Shown: positions 22,879 through 34,591 of the stretch, piece after piece | Numbering within the stretch: position 1 is the stretch's first letter | Layout: each line of letters starts with the position of its first letter | Assembly: GCA_030549205.1 (NCBI GenBank) | Contig: JAUKTV010000004.1 | Location: forward strand, 930,001 to 994,000 | Origin: Apiosordaria backusii | Taxonomy: Eukaryota > Ascomycota > Sordariomycetes > Sordariales > Lasiosphaeriaceae | Length of the DNA stretch: 64,000 nt | Direction: 5' to 3' | Notes under the pieces: generated by a model | Told to the model about the DNA's origin: nothing | Database searches by the model: none | Seen by the model: the letters and a program-made list of their open reading frames with translations, nothing else | Made by a program: the position numbers and the translations under genes

Positions 22879-23910
22879 TTACGTCCCAAGCCTCGTCCAC
22901 TGAAACAGCAAAAACCCAAAAAACACCCCCAGGAATATCGAAATAAGCACAAACCCATTGTTATACATCCCAAGCCTATTTTTCCACTTTTGTCAGCCTC
23001 TCTCCCCCTTTCCCCTTATCCATTAGACTCACAGCATAAGCAAATACGCCAAAACAAAATTAACCAAATGCAACCAAGCCCTCAGCAACTGCTCAAAAAA
23101 GTTCGGCCGGTAACAATACGCCCTCTTGTCCCTCTCCCGTCTATACGGCTCCCCACCCATCCCCCAACATGACTCTTCTCCCTCGTCTGCCTCCCCCACC
23201 TACCCCCACCTCTCGCACCTCTCCCCCTACCCCTCCCTCTCCCACCGTCTCCCCTCCCTCTCCCACCGTCTCCCCTCCCTCTCCCACCGTCTCCCCTGCT
23301 GGGTGTACTCCCCCCTGCCCATCCACCTGCCCTATCCCCTCCTCCTCCTGCTGGTGCTGCCCCCCACCACCACCACCACCATAGAAACTCTCCCTCCTCA
23401 TCTGCTCCAAAGTCAACGGCCTCGCCGGCGTGACCCTCCTCCCCACCGGCGGGGGCGGAACAGGCTCCATCTCCAGTTGCACCAGCTCTTCATTGTGCCC
23501 CCGTGACAAATTGGAGTATTTTCTCGTGTTGTGACGGAGGAGATAACGGTCGTATTCCCGGGTTAAGCGGCGGAGGCCCTCGAGCAAAAAGGCGAGGAGG
23601 AGGACGCCGATGCAGGTTCCTGCCATGTGGGCTGCTGTCCGGACGCGCTAGGACTCGGCCAGGAAGCAAGAGTCGACGGTGTTCCAGTTCCATGTCATCT
23701 AGATGGGTGAAGGGTTAGTAAGGGGGGGGGAGAAGATGGCGGGAAGGGGGAGGGGGGAAAAGGAAATACTTTGATGAGACATATTTTTGCGTGGGGCTCG
23801 TTGGCCTCGTCGGAGAGGGTGGAGGGGTCGACTGGGACTGTGTCGGGGATTGTGCCGGGGACTGTGCCGGGGAAGGGGGCTGCGCTGCCTGAGTTGGGGT
23901 TGTTGGACAT
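22879..23910 (-). pseudogene. Ctr-family copper transporter, interrupted by TAG and a frame change
   Basis: Exon 1 is 23910-23770 (MSNNPNSGSAAPFPG...). Intron 23769-23699 (GTATTT...CTAG) has a TTACTAAC branch site. Exon 2 begins MTWNWNTVDSCFLAES, the Ctr N-terminal signature, then TAHMAGTCIGVLLLAFLLEGL (TM1 region) and RLTREYDRYLL. After a Gly-rich linker the frame RPNFFEQLLRAWLHLVNFVL (TM2) is spliced (23032-22976, GTGAGT...ATAG) to LLGMYNNGFVLISIFLGVFF (TM3). Ctr proteins import Cu(I) as trimers. Two faults: an in-frame TAG at 23648-23650 where a Trp codon would fit after LAES, and a +1 frame change within the linker (about 23187-23380). The linker change could be an unrecognised intron; the TAG cannot easily be spliced out. 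Confidence 0.72.
23230..23292 (-). repeat. 21-bp minisatellite, three perfect copies
   Basis: The 21-bp unit CCCCTCCCTCTCCCACCGTCT (plus strand) is repeated three times in the Gly-rich linker of the copper transporter gene, encoding GETVGEG repeats in one frame. Slippage here may cause the frame change noted for that gene. Confidence 0.85.
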
Positions 23911-24285
23911 GATGAGTAGCTAGCGAATCGGGCGGTGGTGTTAAGTGCGTATTACTTGATGGTGCTTTATTTGATGGTCTGGTATAGAAAGAAGAGCGGG
24001 TGGTGACGAGGTGTTGAATGAATGATGGCTTTGCTGGACTGTGCCTTCCTGTCATGACCTCACCCACCCCGTCTGCCTGGTTCACTTTACCGGAGTTAGG
24101 CTTCCGCATTCTCACTTCAAAGGCAAGAGCAAAGTCCGTGTTGGTGACTTCGAAAAAGGCAATTGAGTGTCTTGGTCGACATCGATCACCACAACTTCAT
24201 CCATCAGACACAAACCCGAAAGCAACAAGTAGTACGTTTAAGTGGTATCATATCACAATTTATTCAAAGCCTTTATCCTTATTCC

Positions 24286-26249
24286 TTACTGATTACCAAC
24301 CACATATCTCGCCGTCGCAATCCTCATCCTCTTGCCCGCCCACAACATGGGCACAATAAACAGCGAAAACACCCCCATAATCACCGTAAATCCTCCAAAA
24401 GGAATGAGATACCCATCCCTTAGAATCCACTGAACTACAAACAGTAGCCAAATAAATGGCACCGTTCCGCGGAGAATGCAAATCATGACAAAGCAGTCAC
24501 TTGCGAGCTGGTTGTATGCGTCGATGAGCTGCAACGAGCCAAGTTAGTCTGGTCTGTTCGCAGATGCAAAAGTTGAAAGGGATACTCACATAACTAAACC
24601 ACAAACTCGGCACCTGCGTCAACGCAAAAGCCACCATCCCATACGCAAACTGCAGCCCAACCCACTGATACTCCCCCGGATACTGCGCGCAAAACCCAAA
24701 CACCAACAACCCACCTGTCCCCAATGCCAACGCAGGGAGCATGATAGGCAGTCTCGTCTCAGGTTCAGCATAGCCATGGTCCTGCTTCTTTGCAAAACGT
24801 TTCAGACGTCGGTCGGCCAGAAGAGCAGTCGCAGTAGCACCGAGAATAATACCAATCAACGCTCCGATAAACAACAGCCCAGTGTTTTCACCCCAGTTAT
24901 ATGGTGGCATGATGAGTAACTGAGGTCCAATCGTCGAGATAACAGCAACACCACCAACCAACCCTCCGTATTGCAGCGAGGCGATCCACGTGGCGGGAAG
25001 CCGGAGGGTATACCATGGCTTCATGAACTGGTACTTGATCCTGCCCCTGTACATCCCAACCTTGAGAGAATCCGCAAAGGTGTAGGAGTTGTAGGTGAAG
25101 TTTGTTAGACCCGTCGCTCGGGATGACCTGACATGTTTTGACAGCCGGGTGGGTGTCATGGCTGTAGAACTGAGATCATCAGACGATGATGCCTGATACC
25201 AGGTATACGTCGGATCCAGCTCACCCGTGTAACGGAACCGAGATGGAAGCGTCATGCGCATGGACGGCAAGGTGACAAGACTGAGATAGGGTGCCGCTGT
25301 CCGAGGCCAGTACCGTGAGGGCCGGGGAAGGTTTCTCTGGATTGGAAGGCAGTGTGCCCCCCTCTCGTAAATCGTTTCTGGCACAAACAAGACAGTGCAC
25401 AGGAATGTGAAGCCAGCCAGGACAGCGCCGACCCGGAAAATTTGGAACCAGCCGAGTCGCATGGCGATGTAGCCGCCGGATATTCCGCCGACGACTGACC
25501 CGCTTGCCAGTGCTGCTGTGTAGAAGGCCTATGATGAAATGTTAGGGCGTTGTCTCTCTCGAGGTGAAGTAAAAGCAGACAACATACCATCCACCGCCCC
25601 CTTTCATGCACAAAATACATCTCCCCCACCACAGCCGGCACCACCGTCTCCGAAGCCGAACTCCCAAACCCTTGAAAACATCTCACAATTAGGATGCCAA
25701 CAAAATTCGACGTCGTCGCCCCAACAGCCGTAGCGATAAACAGTATCAGCGTCGAAGTCAGCACAATAGCCCTCCGGCCAAAGATATTCGCCACGGGCAC
25801 CAGCAAGACATTTCCAAACCCGAGCAGTAGCACGTTGTACTGCGGATGTGTCAGCGTGTTGCCTCTCACCGCCAGTTACAATAAAAAGCGCTTACCGCAA
25901 CAAACTGCATCAACTCCTCAATCTTCCTCTGATCCTCCGGAAACTCCAGATTCCACACCGGCAGCGCGGGCGCGACGCACGCCGAGATGAAGTTGCTCAC
26001 AAACGCGTACAGCGACACCGAGCTGATACACGCCAGCTTCCTCCAGGGGGCCCAGTTCAGCGGGTCGGCCGGGTCCGGGGTCGGGAGGGGGTACTTGGAG
26101 AACCTTTCGATGTTTGGCTGCGTCGTTGTTCCATCTTCTGGAATAATAATAGCTGGGACGGCGGGTTCGACCAGGCGGACTGTTCCGGGGGGTGTGGCGG
26201 CTTTGACGGCCTCTTGGTTGAGGGAGAAGGCGTATTTCCAGCCGGGCAT
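24286..26249 (-). CDS. MFS transporter, DHA1-like, 595 aa
   Basis: Four exons (26249-25896, 25839-25588, 25528-24590, 24528-24286). Introns are GTAAGC...GCAG, GTATGT...ATAG and GTGAGT...GCAG, all phase 0. The start MPGWKYAFSLNQEAVKAAT precedes a cytosolic N-terminus of about 75 residues. About 12 transmembrane segments follow, with a large cytosolic Ser/Thr-rich loop (TYTWYQASSSDDLSST) between TM6 and TM7. Family marks include DPADPLNWAPWRK before TM1 and NIFGRRAIVLTSTLI after TM2; GERGRW-type residues appear as HERGRWM. The set and spacing are those of fungal plasma-membrane drug:H+ antiporter-like carriers (Hol1-like). Substrate unknown. It lies next to a Zn2Cys6 regulator reading the same way. 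Confidence 0.87.
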
Positions 26250-26724
26250 CTTCTCTCAGGTATTATCTGTGGGGAGAGGAGACGGTGGGAAAGGGGTGGG
26301 GGGGAAGAGTGATTGGGGATGAATGACATGAGGGATGGAACGGCAAGCGACTTCCGGCGAGCGAGCATTTTGGATGGCGACGTTGTTAGGAAGGGGAACT
26401 CTTATGCGAGGTATGTGGTGTTTAGTTGCTGCCCGAGGACCCGAAGGTGAAACCGTCGCAGCAATCTCTCTGTGCTCGGGAAACGGGATGGAAAGAGAAG
26501 AAGGGACGCGAATGCCGCTTGCGCGAGGCTCGGGCCATGGTGGAAGTTTATGTGCCTGGGGGCGAGAGGGCTGACGAAGACGCTAGTGGTTGGGGATATA
26601 ATGGATGTATTTTTGAGTGTTGCTGCGGTAATATCGCTATGCAGTATGCCATTTTATAAAGTGCTGTTGCAGACGGGCACATCTTGAGAAGAAAAATAAG
26701 AAGAAGAAGAAGCATGCATCATCG

Positions 26725-29178
26725 TCATCCAGTCTCCCAGTCACAGTACCCAGTAGGCGGATCCCTGATATACCCAGGCCCTAACCCAGTTCCAGTGTTA
26801 TCTCGGCTTCTCATCAAAGAGTCAAAGAAGGCCATGTCAACTCCCTGGAAGGCCCAATCGTCTACTCCTGCGGTGAGAGCAGGGTAGAGGTATGAGTCGT
26901 GTTCAGGTTGCAAGTTGTTGCTGCTGTGCTGCTGGAGGGTCGGTGCTGTAAATTCAGAACCCCCGGTGAAGAGGTTCTGGGAATTTGTTTGACTCTGCAT
27001 GGTATTACTGTAAGCTTGTTGATCCTGTGTAGGTGCTTGAGATGTCTGCTGTTGAAATGACGATGACTGCGGTATCAGTGGCGCAGAGGATGGAGCGTTA
27101 GTTCGCAATACCGTAGCCGCGGTACCACCGGAGCCAGACCTGACCACCTCTTTGGAAATCACTTCATCGGCGGCAACAATTTTCACTACTCCATAGTAAG
27201 GAATAAACACACGAAGCACATTTTGGCGACCTGGCGTGGCGACGGACTCGGAGTTGGAACGGTGAACCCCCTGGGTGTTATACTTCCGCCGCCCGTCGGC
27301 GGCGTCCGCCTCGATGGCCATGAGCCGGCGTATCAGACCGGCGCTTTTCTCGCTTAGCGCGTCCGCGTTGAGCTTGTTGAACGTGTCCATGTTCTCGAGG
27401 TACCCTTCCACCAACCCTAGGTCGCCCAATCTCTGATGAGCGAGGATGTTGTGATCGGGCGGTTGGCAGTGGCCTTGCAGGTGCGCCAGAAGTAGCGTCA
27501 TGGCAGCCATGAGGGCGTAAAAGTCCACGGCGCGGCAGGAGAAGGCGACTTGGTCTTGAGCGCGGAACAGGACGAAGCGGGTGAGCAGCTCTCTTGAGGC
27601 CGTGACGCAGACGTCCCTGCTGTAGGCAGAGTTGCTGGGGACGAGGGACAAGGTGTTGGATCGTAGCATGTATGGGAGGTGGAGCTGGTTCAGGAGGTTG
27701 TAGTGGAATACTTGCCGCATTAGCTGCCACATTCGCCCGAGCATCTCTTTCACATCATTGCCGGCACCGACGAGGCTGGGGGGCAACCACCACCTTCCAG
27801 GCAGTTCTTGTGCAATCTTCTGGAGTTCCAGGTCTATTTCTTTGGTGGACGCATAGTCGTGGAAGCTTGGGTCGGATTCATTTCGCTCCAGAATCTGCGC
27901 TGCGATGCCCATCTGAAGACGCTCGAGCTTATCCACAGGAGTGTTGTCGCCTTGAAGGTGCACCCGTGAAGCCATTGCTGATTCCATGGTGCCTTGGGGG
28001 AGGCCGAGCATGAGTGAGACAACGCCATCTGCACATACAAGACGGTGGAATAGGTGCTGGGGAGTCACTGGGACCGAAGGGTCGAGGATTTTCAGGGGTC
28101 GGTGTTGGTAGCTCCGATGGATACCCATTAGTTGTCCGACCGTTATGGCCCGTCGAAAGGCTAGCCAGGCTCGACGCAGGTTCCCGCAGTTGGTCTGAAA
28201 TAGTCCTTCCAACAGGATACAATGCAGCGACTCAATGGAGCTAAGCATTTCGTCGTTGGTGGTCACGAGACGGATCGCCGTATCCGCCAGTCTCCGCATG
28301 ATGGTTCGTGGGTTCTCGCAATTAGGTGGGAGTTGTGTATAGGCATTTGTATGGGTGTACTGCAAGGAAAGTGCAAGAACAAGCATGTGTCGAGTTACTA
28401 GTACGGGATGAAGATCTCGAGGGGGAGTCTGAATACGACCTTTGGATCAGAATTGCCACCACTTCCTACTGCAGGGTCGGCGCTGGACAATGCCAAGGCA
28501 AACATGCCAGCTTTGATTCCCCCAATCTCGCAAATAAGATCAAGATCTTGTTGTGACGGGTATGCGGAATGCAATGCTTCGCAAAGTCGACTGTGCTTGC
28601 CATTTTCGGGTTGTAATTTGGCGAGGCATTGAATAGGGCTGGGGCGCTGAACGCCGAGGCTTTCATCTTCAAGATCTAGCCCTTCCTGCAGGACAAAATC
28701 AATATCTCGTTACGTCAGTCAGTCCAATAGCGTGTCATACCTGAGGAGCGTCCAGAATACCAAGCCGAGGGCTTGATTCCGAGCCCGTTGATTCATCGTC
28801 TTTTCGAATCAAAGTAGTTTCTTCAGGCTTCAACAATACCTGAGTAGCCGAGGGATCACATCCGACTTTCTTGACCAACTGTTCAATCAAAGCTTCCACC
28901 CGAACAATTCGGTCTCCCATCTGACGATTGCGGTCCGCCGGGGTTGACAGTTCTTCAGGAAGTTCCTGGCTCCTGCAGTTCGTGCCCCGACGGTGGCATC
29001 CGAGACATACAGCATCGCTCGGGGCAGCAAAGGTGCATCGGATCTTCCTCCGTTTGCATTCCCAACAGCTGTGGGTACCTTTGCGGATTCTGCGGGCCTT
29101 CAACTTGAGTGCGTTCTGGGTGTCCCCATTCTTTGGCGAGAGGGTGCCGTCAGGTGAGCGGACCGTTTCAGTTTCCAT
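26725..29178 (-). pseudogene. Zn(II)2Cys6 transcription factor with one frame break
   Basis: Exon 1 (29178-28741) carries the binuclear zinc cluster: GTHSCWECKRRKIRCTF with C-LGCHRRGTNC (residues about 35-70), then a coiled-coil-like stretch (RIVRVEALIEQLVKKVG). The intron is GTATGA...TGCAG (28740-28686). Exon 2 continues through PSQQDLDLICEIGG and the fungal-TF middle homology region (GNLRRAWLAFRRAITVGQLM, SYQHRP), then Gln/Ser-rich activation-type sequence and the end GPGYIRDPPTGYCDWETG. Near 28407-28411 (TCTTCATCCCGTAC) the frame runs into TAGTAA while sense continues one frame over (VLVTRHMLVLALSLQY). One extra C would restore EIFHPVLVTRHM-type homology. It is a natural missing-base site, so sequencing error or recent decay. 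Candidate regulator of a flanking MFS gene. Confidence 0.75.
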
Positions 29179-30035
29179 TTTTCACAGGCGCTACAGCCGA
29201 GAACTGTGTGTTGTGATGGGATGGAGTACGGTGTGGCGGCGGTGCAGCAAATAGTTGCGGCCGGCGTGAGCAAATGGGTGTAAGTGACAGAAGACCGCAG
29301 CGGCGGAACTGTATGGGCAACTCGTAGTTTTGGGGTTCGTGTACCCGTCTTGGTTCCTCCGCTTCTTCCGCCGAGTCGGCGGTCCAAACGGCGGTGTCCC
29401 CCAGCATACAGCAATTTGTCATGAACCTCCGTGGCAGGTTAGCCATCTCACTGGTCGGTTGGTGGCGGCAGCTGTGCGGCACAGCAGGCAACAACTGGCA
29501 GACCCAGCTTTCTGAATTAGCCCTGTTGCAGTCTTAGGAGGAATGAAATCTTTGTCATCAGGTTCAAAAAAGAGTCCATATTGGAATCAGACCGTACTTC
29601 GATCTCTTGCTTTTCTTTGGCTGCTGCGACTCTCTCGGTTGCTGTGGCAACGCCTTTACCCCTGAATACTCTGAATATCGCGACCTTACTTGCTGAAATC
29701 ATCAATAATGAATGGGTGCAGAAGCGGTACTGCCAACAAGAACTCTCCGAAAAGCTATTTGATTGTAAAGTTGACTTTATCATTTTCTCCAAGCAACTAC
29801 TATTATTATCTCCATTATTTTCAATGCACACACATGAAACCAACTTTTAAACCGCCGTGAAGCCTGCTCAAGCCCGCCTCACTGAAACGCCTCCCCAACC
29901 CTAATTTCAAGCTGAACCTCTTGTCACTATAAAGTCCCCATTGCCTCCAAAGAAGAAGCTCCCGCCCGCTCAGTCTGGCATATTACTTGGACACATAAGA
30001 AAAAGCAAATCTAGAAAGGTCATGAGTAAGGGACA
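29179..30035. other. Intergenic between regulator and second MFS gene
   Basis: Promoter of the Zn2Cys6 gene and 3' flank of the DHA2 transporter. Small open frames exist, none convincing. Confidence 0.45.
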
Positions 30036-31897
30036 CTAAGCCACTGCCCCAGCTGCCCTCAAAGTCTCCGGGTTCAGTCTCTTCCAGTTAAAGAACAGAC
30101 TGAAGACGAACGCAAAGCCGACAGCTCCAATCGCAATCGCCAACGCTGTCTTGATTCCGGCCATATACGCGATCAGGATCCCCGGTATTTGCTCCGCCGG
30201 GAACACGGTTCTGATCTGTGTCGCTCCCGTCCCCAAGACCGCAAGAGGATTCACATCGGGCGCTGAGATGGCAAGTTCCTTCATGAGTTCATTAACAAAG
30301 GCTGACTGGCCAGCCGAGACCCAGAAAGCGCCGCCGACAGTTTGGAAGACTGTACCATAACAGTCAGCAAAGAAGAGAAAGACGAGGAAAGGGGGGGCTC
30401 ACAAAGAACAATAGCAGTGACACTACTTATATCCTCCACCTCCGCCGTCGCCTGACTGACAATAATCGGAATCTGAAACGCGGCCCCCCACGCAATCCCT
30501 CCCAAGATCTGATACCCAACCCACATCCCCGTCGAAGACCCAATATCAAGTGTATACAACAACCCAGCCGCCACCGTCGCCAAAGCCGCTCCTCCCATCG
30601 CCAAAGGCGTGGCATACCCCGTAGCCGAAACCGCTCCCCCTCCCACAATCGTCGCAACCGTAACCGACAAAATCAACGGCAGATTCCTCACCCCTGACTC
30701 CGTCGGCGTAGTATTGTCAATACTCTGAAAGTAAATCGGCAAAAAGTAGATAATAATGAAATAACTCCCCGCAAACAACAGCGTAAACATGCTGCAAACC
30801 CACACCTGCCTCTGCACAAACAACCTCGGCACCACCATGGACCTCTCCCCATTATACCACTCCCACACTGCAAACGTGATGAAGATGAGTACGAATCCAA
30901 CAAGCAACCCGATGACAGTCCGGTCACCCCACGCCATCGTCTGCCCACCATACTGCAGCGCAAGAATATACGTGATAACCCCTCCCATAATCAACGCCGT
31001 GCCCACGGGGTCCATCTGCAAAATCTTCTCCTTCAACGTGGCCTCCGTCGGCCTGCACCCCGCCGGCGTCCGGAACAAAAACTTGATAATCAGCGCCGAG
31101 AGCCCCCCAATGGGCAAGTTGATGTAAAAACACCACCTCCACGTAACCCTATCCGCAAACGCGCCGCCAATCAACGGGCCAACAACAGCAGCAACCCCAT
31201 AAGCCGTTCCAATAATCCCCGTGAAAACTGGGCGCTTTTTCGGTTCGGCCGCAAAGGCAACAATGGTGTACGCCCCCGAGCCAATTCCAGCCGCTCCCGC
31301 ACCAGCCACCGCACGCCCTACGATCAACGTGGATGAATTAGGCGCCACGCCACATATCAATGAACCAAGCTCAAAGATGAAGATGGCGATGAGGTAGCTT
31401 ATCTTCAAGGGGAAATACTTGAAGACTTTGCCCCAGGAAGACTGAAAGCCACCGACGGTCATGAAAAAGGCCGCGCCGTACCAGGCGACATCTTCGAGGC
31501 CGTTGAACTCGTCGGTTATTTTTGGGATGGCGGTCGCTACTATTGTCTGTTTTATCGAGTTAGCGTCCATGATAATCTTGGAGTATTGGAGAAGGAAACC
31601 ACGAACCATGTCGAGAGAAACGAGGAAGATGCTGAGAACCAACGCGATAATGATACAGGCAAACGTCCAGCCTCGTGGATACTCAGTTGGTGGCACGCTT
31701 GAGGAAGTTCCTGGGCTTCTGTACTTCTCCGGCAGACGTCCTAGATTTGTGGATGAGTTCGGGGGAGAGTCACTGCTGAGGTAGGCATGGTAGCGGTTTG
31801 TTGCTGTGCCTGGAGAGGCGTGGTTGAAAAGGGTGGAATCTGAACGTTCGGATGCTAGTGGTCTGTGTGCGTGTGTGTAGGCACTATAAGGTGCCAT
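30036..31897 (-). CDS. MFS drug:H+ antiporter, DHA2 type (14 TM), 582 aa
   Basis: Exons 31897-31607, 31546-30403 and 30349-30036. Intron 1 (31606-31547, GTTCGT...ACAG) is exactly 60 nt with no stop, so a translated read-through is open. Splicing restores LDMTIVATAIPKITDEF, the DHA2 TM1 motif, and removes a non-homologous 20-residue insert. Intron 2 is GTGAGC...ACAG (30402-30350). Visible motifs: LDMTIVATAIPKI, GGFQSSWGKVFKYF (TM2-3), GRAVAGAGAAGIGSGAYTIV (TM4), WRWCFYINLPIGG (TM6), and FQTVGGAFWVSAGQSAFVNE (TM13 area) across intron 2. DHA2 proteins export toxins, drugs or secondary metabolites at the plasma membrane. Substrate unknown. The N-terminal 75 residues are a Ser/Thr/Pro cytosolic tail. 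Confidence 0.9.
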
Positions 31898-33313
31898 GGT
31901 GATGATACTTTGAATGAGTGACTGGTGATAAAGAAGGAACTTTTCTTAAGAGGGAGAAAGACAAGACAATGGAAATGCCTTGGTGAGGAATGTTGCAGGC
32001 TGAATATCAAGTGGGAAGACGAACAGGCTTGGTAATCCTTTATGTCAATGATCTCCAAGATAGAAAGTGCGCTGCGTGGAAAGGAGGACACCGAGTCCGT
32101 GGCAGCGGTTCTCCGAAAAAGCATTCTGGACGACGACATGCCAGAAATTACCTGTCTACTTTGCTGCGGTCAGCAGTGCCGCGGGGAGGAGGATGCTCCC
32201 CAGGTGCAAAAACGCGCACCACACCTGCCGAGAGGTGCATTTTCATATGCATTCCAGAGATTACCCTGGTTCATCTGAGCTTCCTGAATTCTGGGGCCGA
32301 TGGCAAAAGAAACCCGACCCGGATTTCATCAGGGATTTGGCCGTGATGCAGGAGTAGGCGCCGGACAGTAGCAGGAACGCGATGCGGGTTTTCTTCGGGA
32401 CACGGCTATTTTAGCCCAAATACAAGCTAATATGAACGCCAAAGGGTATGAAAGCAGGGAAATAAAGTTCAAAGCATCTCACCTTTGCCACCGGTTTTGC
32501 CGTCCACTTTCCTGCAACACCATCATCGGGGTTCGGATTGTTGATGCACCTTGCCGCTGACGAGGCGAAAGGTTGGGCGGCATCAAATCCAGAGTTAGAG
32601 GGAAAGAGATGTAAGAAATGTAACAATCAATCATCAGCATCTTGAACAAGCATTGGATTCCTCAGTCAAAGTTCTGATGAATTATCTAAAAAGGAAGTGC
32701 TTCAGATTCAATGAAATGGAGAAACTTATCTTGTGGCGGCAGTGGCTTGGGTGCCTCTGCCTTACGTAGTAGAAACCGAGTCGCGACTTCCCTTTCCTGG
32801 GCTGTTCATAGACATGCACACTTACCTTAAGATGACGCATTTGCTCCATAACTCAGCTCATATGATCAATGACTGCCTCTTGTGACGTCCCTTCAAACTT
32901 AATCAGTTTCCGCATCATGTGCTCCTCCTCCTGTCCATCTCATCCAAGTTGAATTTACTATCAGCCGGAATGCCAGCGTCCAGACCATCGTAATTTTTCT
33001 TTTCTTACAGGATGTTCACAGCCGTCTTGACTATTTTATTGAAATCCTGTATCAAAGAGAAGTCAAAGCATGCCCCCCGATTCAGAGGTACTTTCCAAAA
33101 TCTGAACTCGAAATCAAACGCAATAAATTCAATCTGACCAATCTCTACACGCACTCCTCCAACGCTCCATTCGGTCTCATCTAACTATTCCCTCCTTCTA
33201 TTTTCACCTGCTATCCTTTCCGTTTATTTGACCAGCAAAATCCAACCCATCACCAATCTCCAAAATCCTACCCACCCCGTCCAAAAGCACTCACTCATTA
33301 CTCATAAATCACA
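31898..33313. other. Intergenic, no gene seen
   Basis: No convincing coding frame, RNA gene or repeat is seen. Short open frames overlap on the plus strand at 31990-32357, without conserved content. The stretch after 32600 is AT-richer. Confidence 0.5.
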
Positions 33314-33553
33314 TTAGCCACCACCGACACCGTATGCCCGGCTGTCAAGGGGAGACTCCTCTCTCTTGGCTGGGCTGGCTATAGGTCTGTCGGTCTTGAC
33401 CTTACCAGGGTTGAGGTTGTCGGGAACTTTATACTGGCGCTTGTTTAGCTTGAGCAAAGCCGGATCAGCCTCTCCGCCCAAGGCTCCTGCCTGAGCGAAG
33501 TGGGCGTCGAGCGCAGTGAGGAGGAGGATGCATTGGGAGATGGGGAGCTTCAT
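33314..33553 (-). CDS. Small secreted peptide precursor with Kex2-type sites
   Basis: 79 aa. The start MKLPISQCILLLTALDAHFAQAGA is a signal peptide with cleavage expected after AQA. The mature part has two Lys-Arg sites (KLNKR before QYKVPDNLNPGKV; PAKR before EESPLDSR) and ends RAYGVGGG. Such dibasic sites are substrates of the Golgi protease Kex2, so the product may be a 20-25-residue secreted peptide beginning with Gln. It has no repeat structure like fungal pheromone precursors and no Cys. Single exon, with an untranslated leader. I do not recognise the family. Function unknown. Confidence 0.6.
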   Translation of the reverse strand: MKLPISQCILLLTALDAHFAQAGALGGEADPALLKLNKRQYKVPDNLNPGKVKTDRPIASPAKREESPLDSRAYGVGGG

Positions 33554-34591
33554 TTTAACGGAGATGGTTTAATAACGAAATCAAGTAAGTGAGGTATAAT
33601 CAAATATTCAGCGACTGAAAGGTAAATGTGAGTCTCAGGCCGGCCTGATGGTATGTGACTTCTGTTAAGTGGTGAAGACAGGAGGTTGGTGCTGATGAGT
33701 TTGATATCGGTGACTTGTGTCTGTGGAACATGACCTTATATACATTTTTGAACACCGTCGTGAATCTGGCTATCCTCAACAAATCAACAGGCAACACCTA
33801 CGGAGTTCACCTTCCCGAAACTAGTCATTCACTTAAGGTGTCAAGCTGGCCAAGCGGGAATATCAATGACAAACACAAATCAGGTTTACTATGCGCATAA
33901 CCTCAACATTCACAGGCCCTACAGTCCAAAAATTTTGTAATAGTCCTTTTTGTTTGCTTACAAATGCATAATGCACTAGTTATAATGATCCAGGTCTTAA
34001 TCGCAGAAAGTAAGAATTCCGACAGAAATAGGCCACAGAAACTGGCGAGCGATCTTGAAGATGGCCTCCTTCTCTTGTTTCTCCCAACGCGGATACTACA
34101 GTCAAAACTATGTGTCTAAACGAAATTCCGGACAGTGAATCCAAGTAGTCTGGTGTAGATCGGTCGTGGTCAATTCGTAAACATCCAACTACGCTGAAAC
34201 TGACGAGTGGCGAGCATGACTATACTGGCGGCCTAGTCACTAGTTTTTAGGTTTGAAACCATTACAATTTCTCTCACCTCGATTTCTAACTGGATTCAAT
34301 GAAATTGCCAACAGTTGCCCTATTGACTGAAAAATCAAAGTTTCAGTTTAATAATCAAGTCCTGTGAGGCTGCCGAACGAACTTCTCAAGGCGATAGAGA
34401 TCAAAGAACAGACCTCGAAGACCCAGAGAGATTGTGGACATTCCAATCCGAAAAACTGGCAATTTCAACCATGAAAAAGCTTTGATTCTCTTAATAACCC
34501 CCAACGCCGCGCCGCCGCTAACATGACTGACAACCGTAACTTTTTTCCCACCATTCCTTATTCAGTTCCAAGTAACTGCTCCCGGAGCGAC
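33554..34591. other. Intergenic, AT-rich
   Basis: Nothing recognisable. It includes the upstream region of the secreted peptide gene and the 3' flank of the ICln gene. Confidence 0.5.

Noticed and set aside
22879..23910. Splicing out the TAG of the Ctr gene
   Set aside because: The only GT...TAG pair around it would be 30 nt or remove the conserved WNWNT block; not credible.
30036..31897. Secondary-metabolite cluster around the MFS genes
   Set aside because: No polyketide synthase, NRPS, terpene cyclase, P450 or tailoring enzymes are found nearby.
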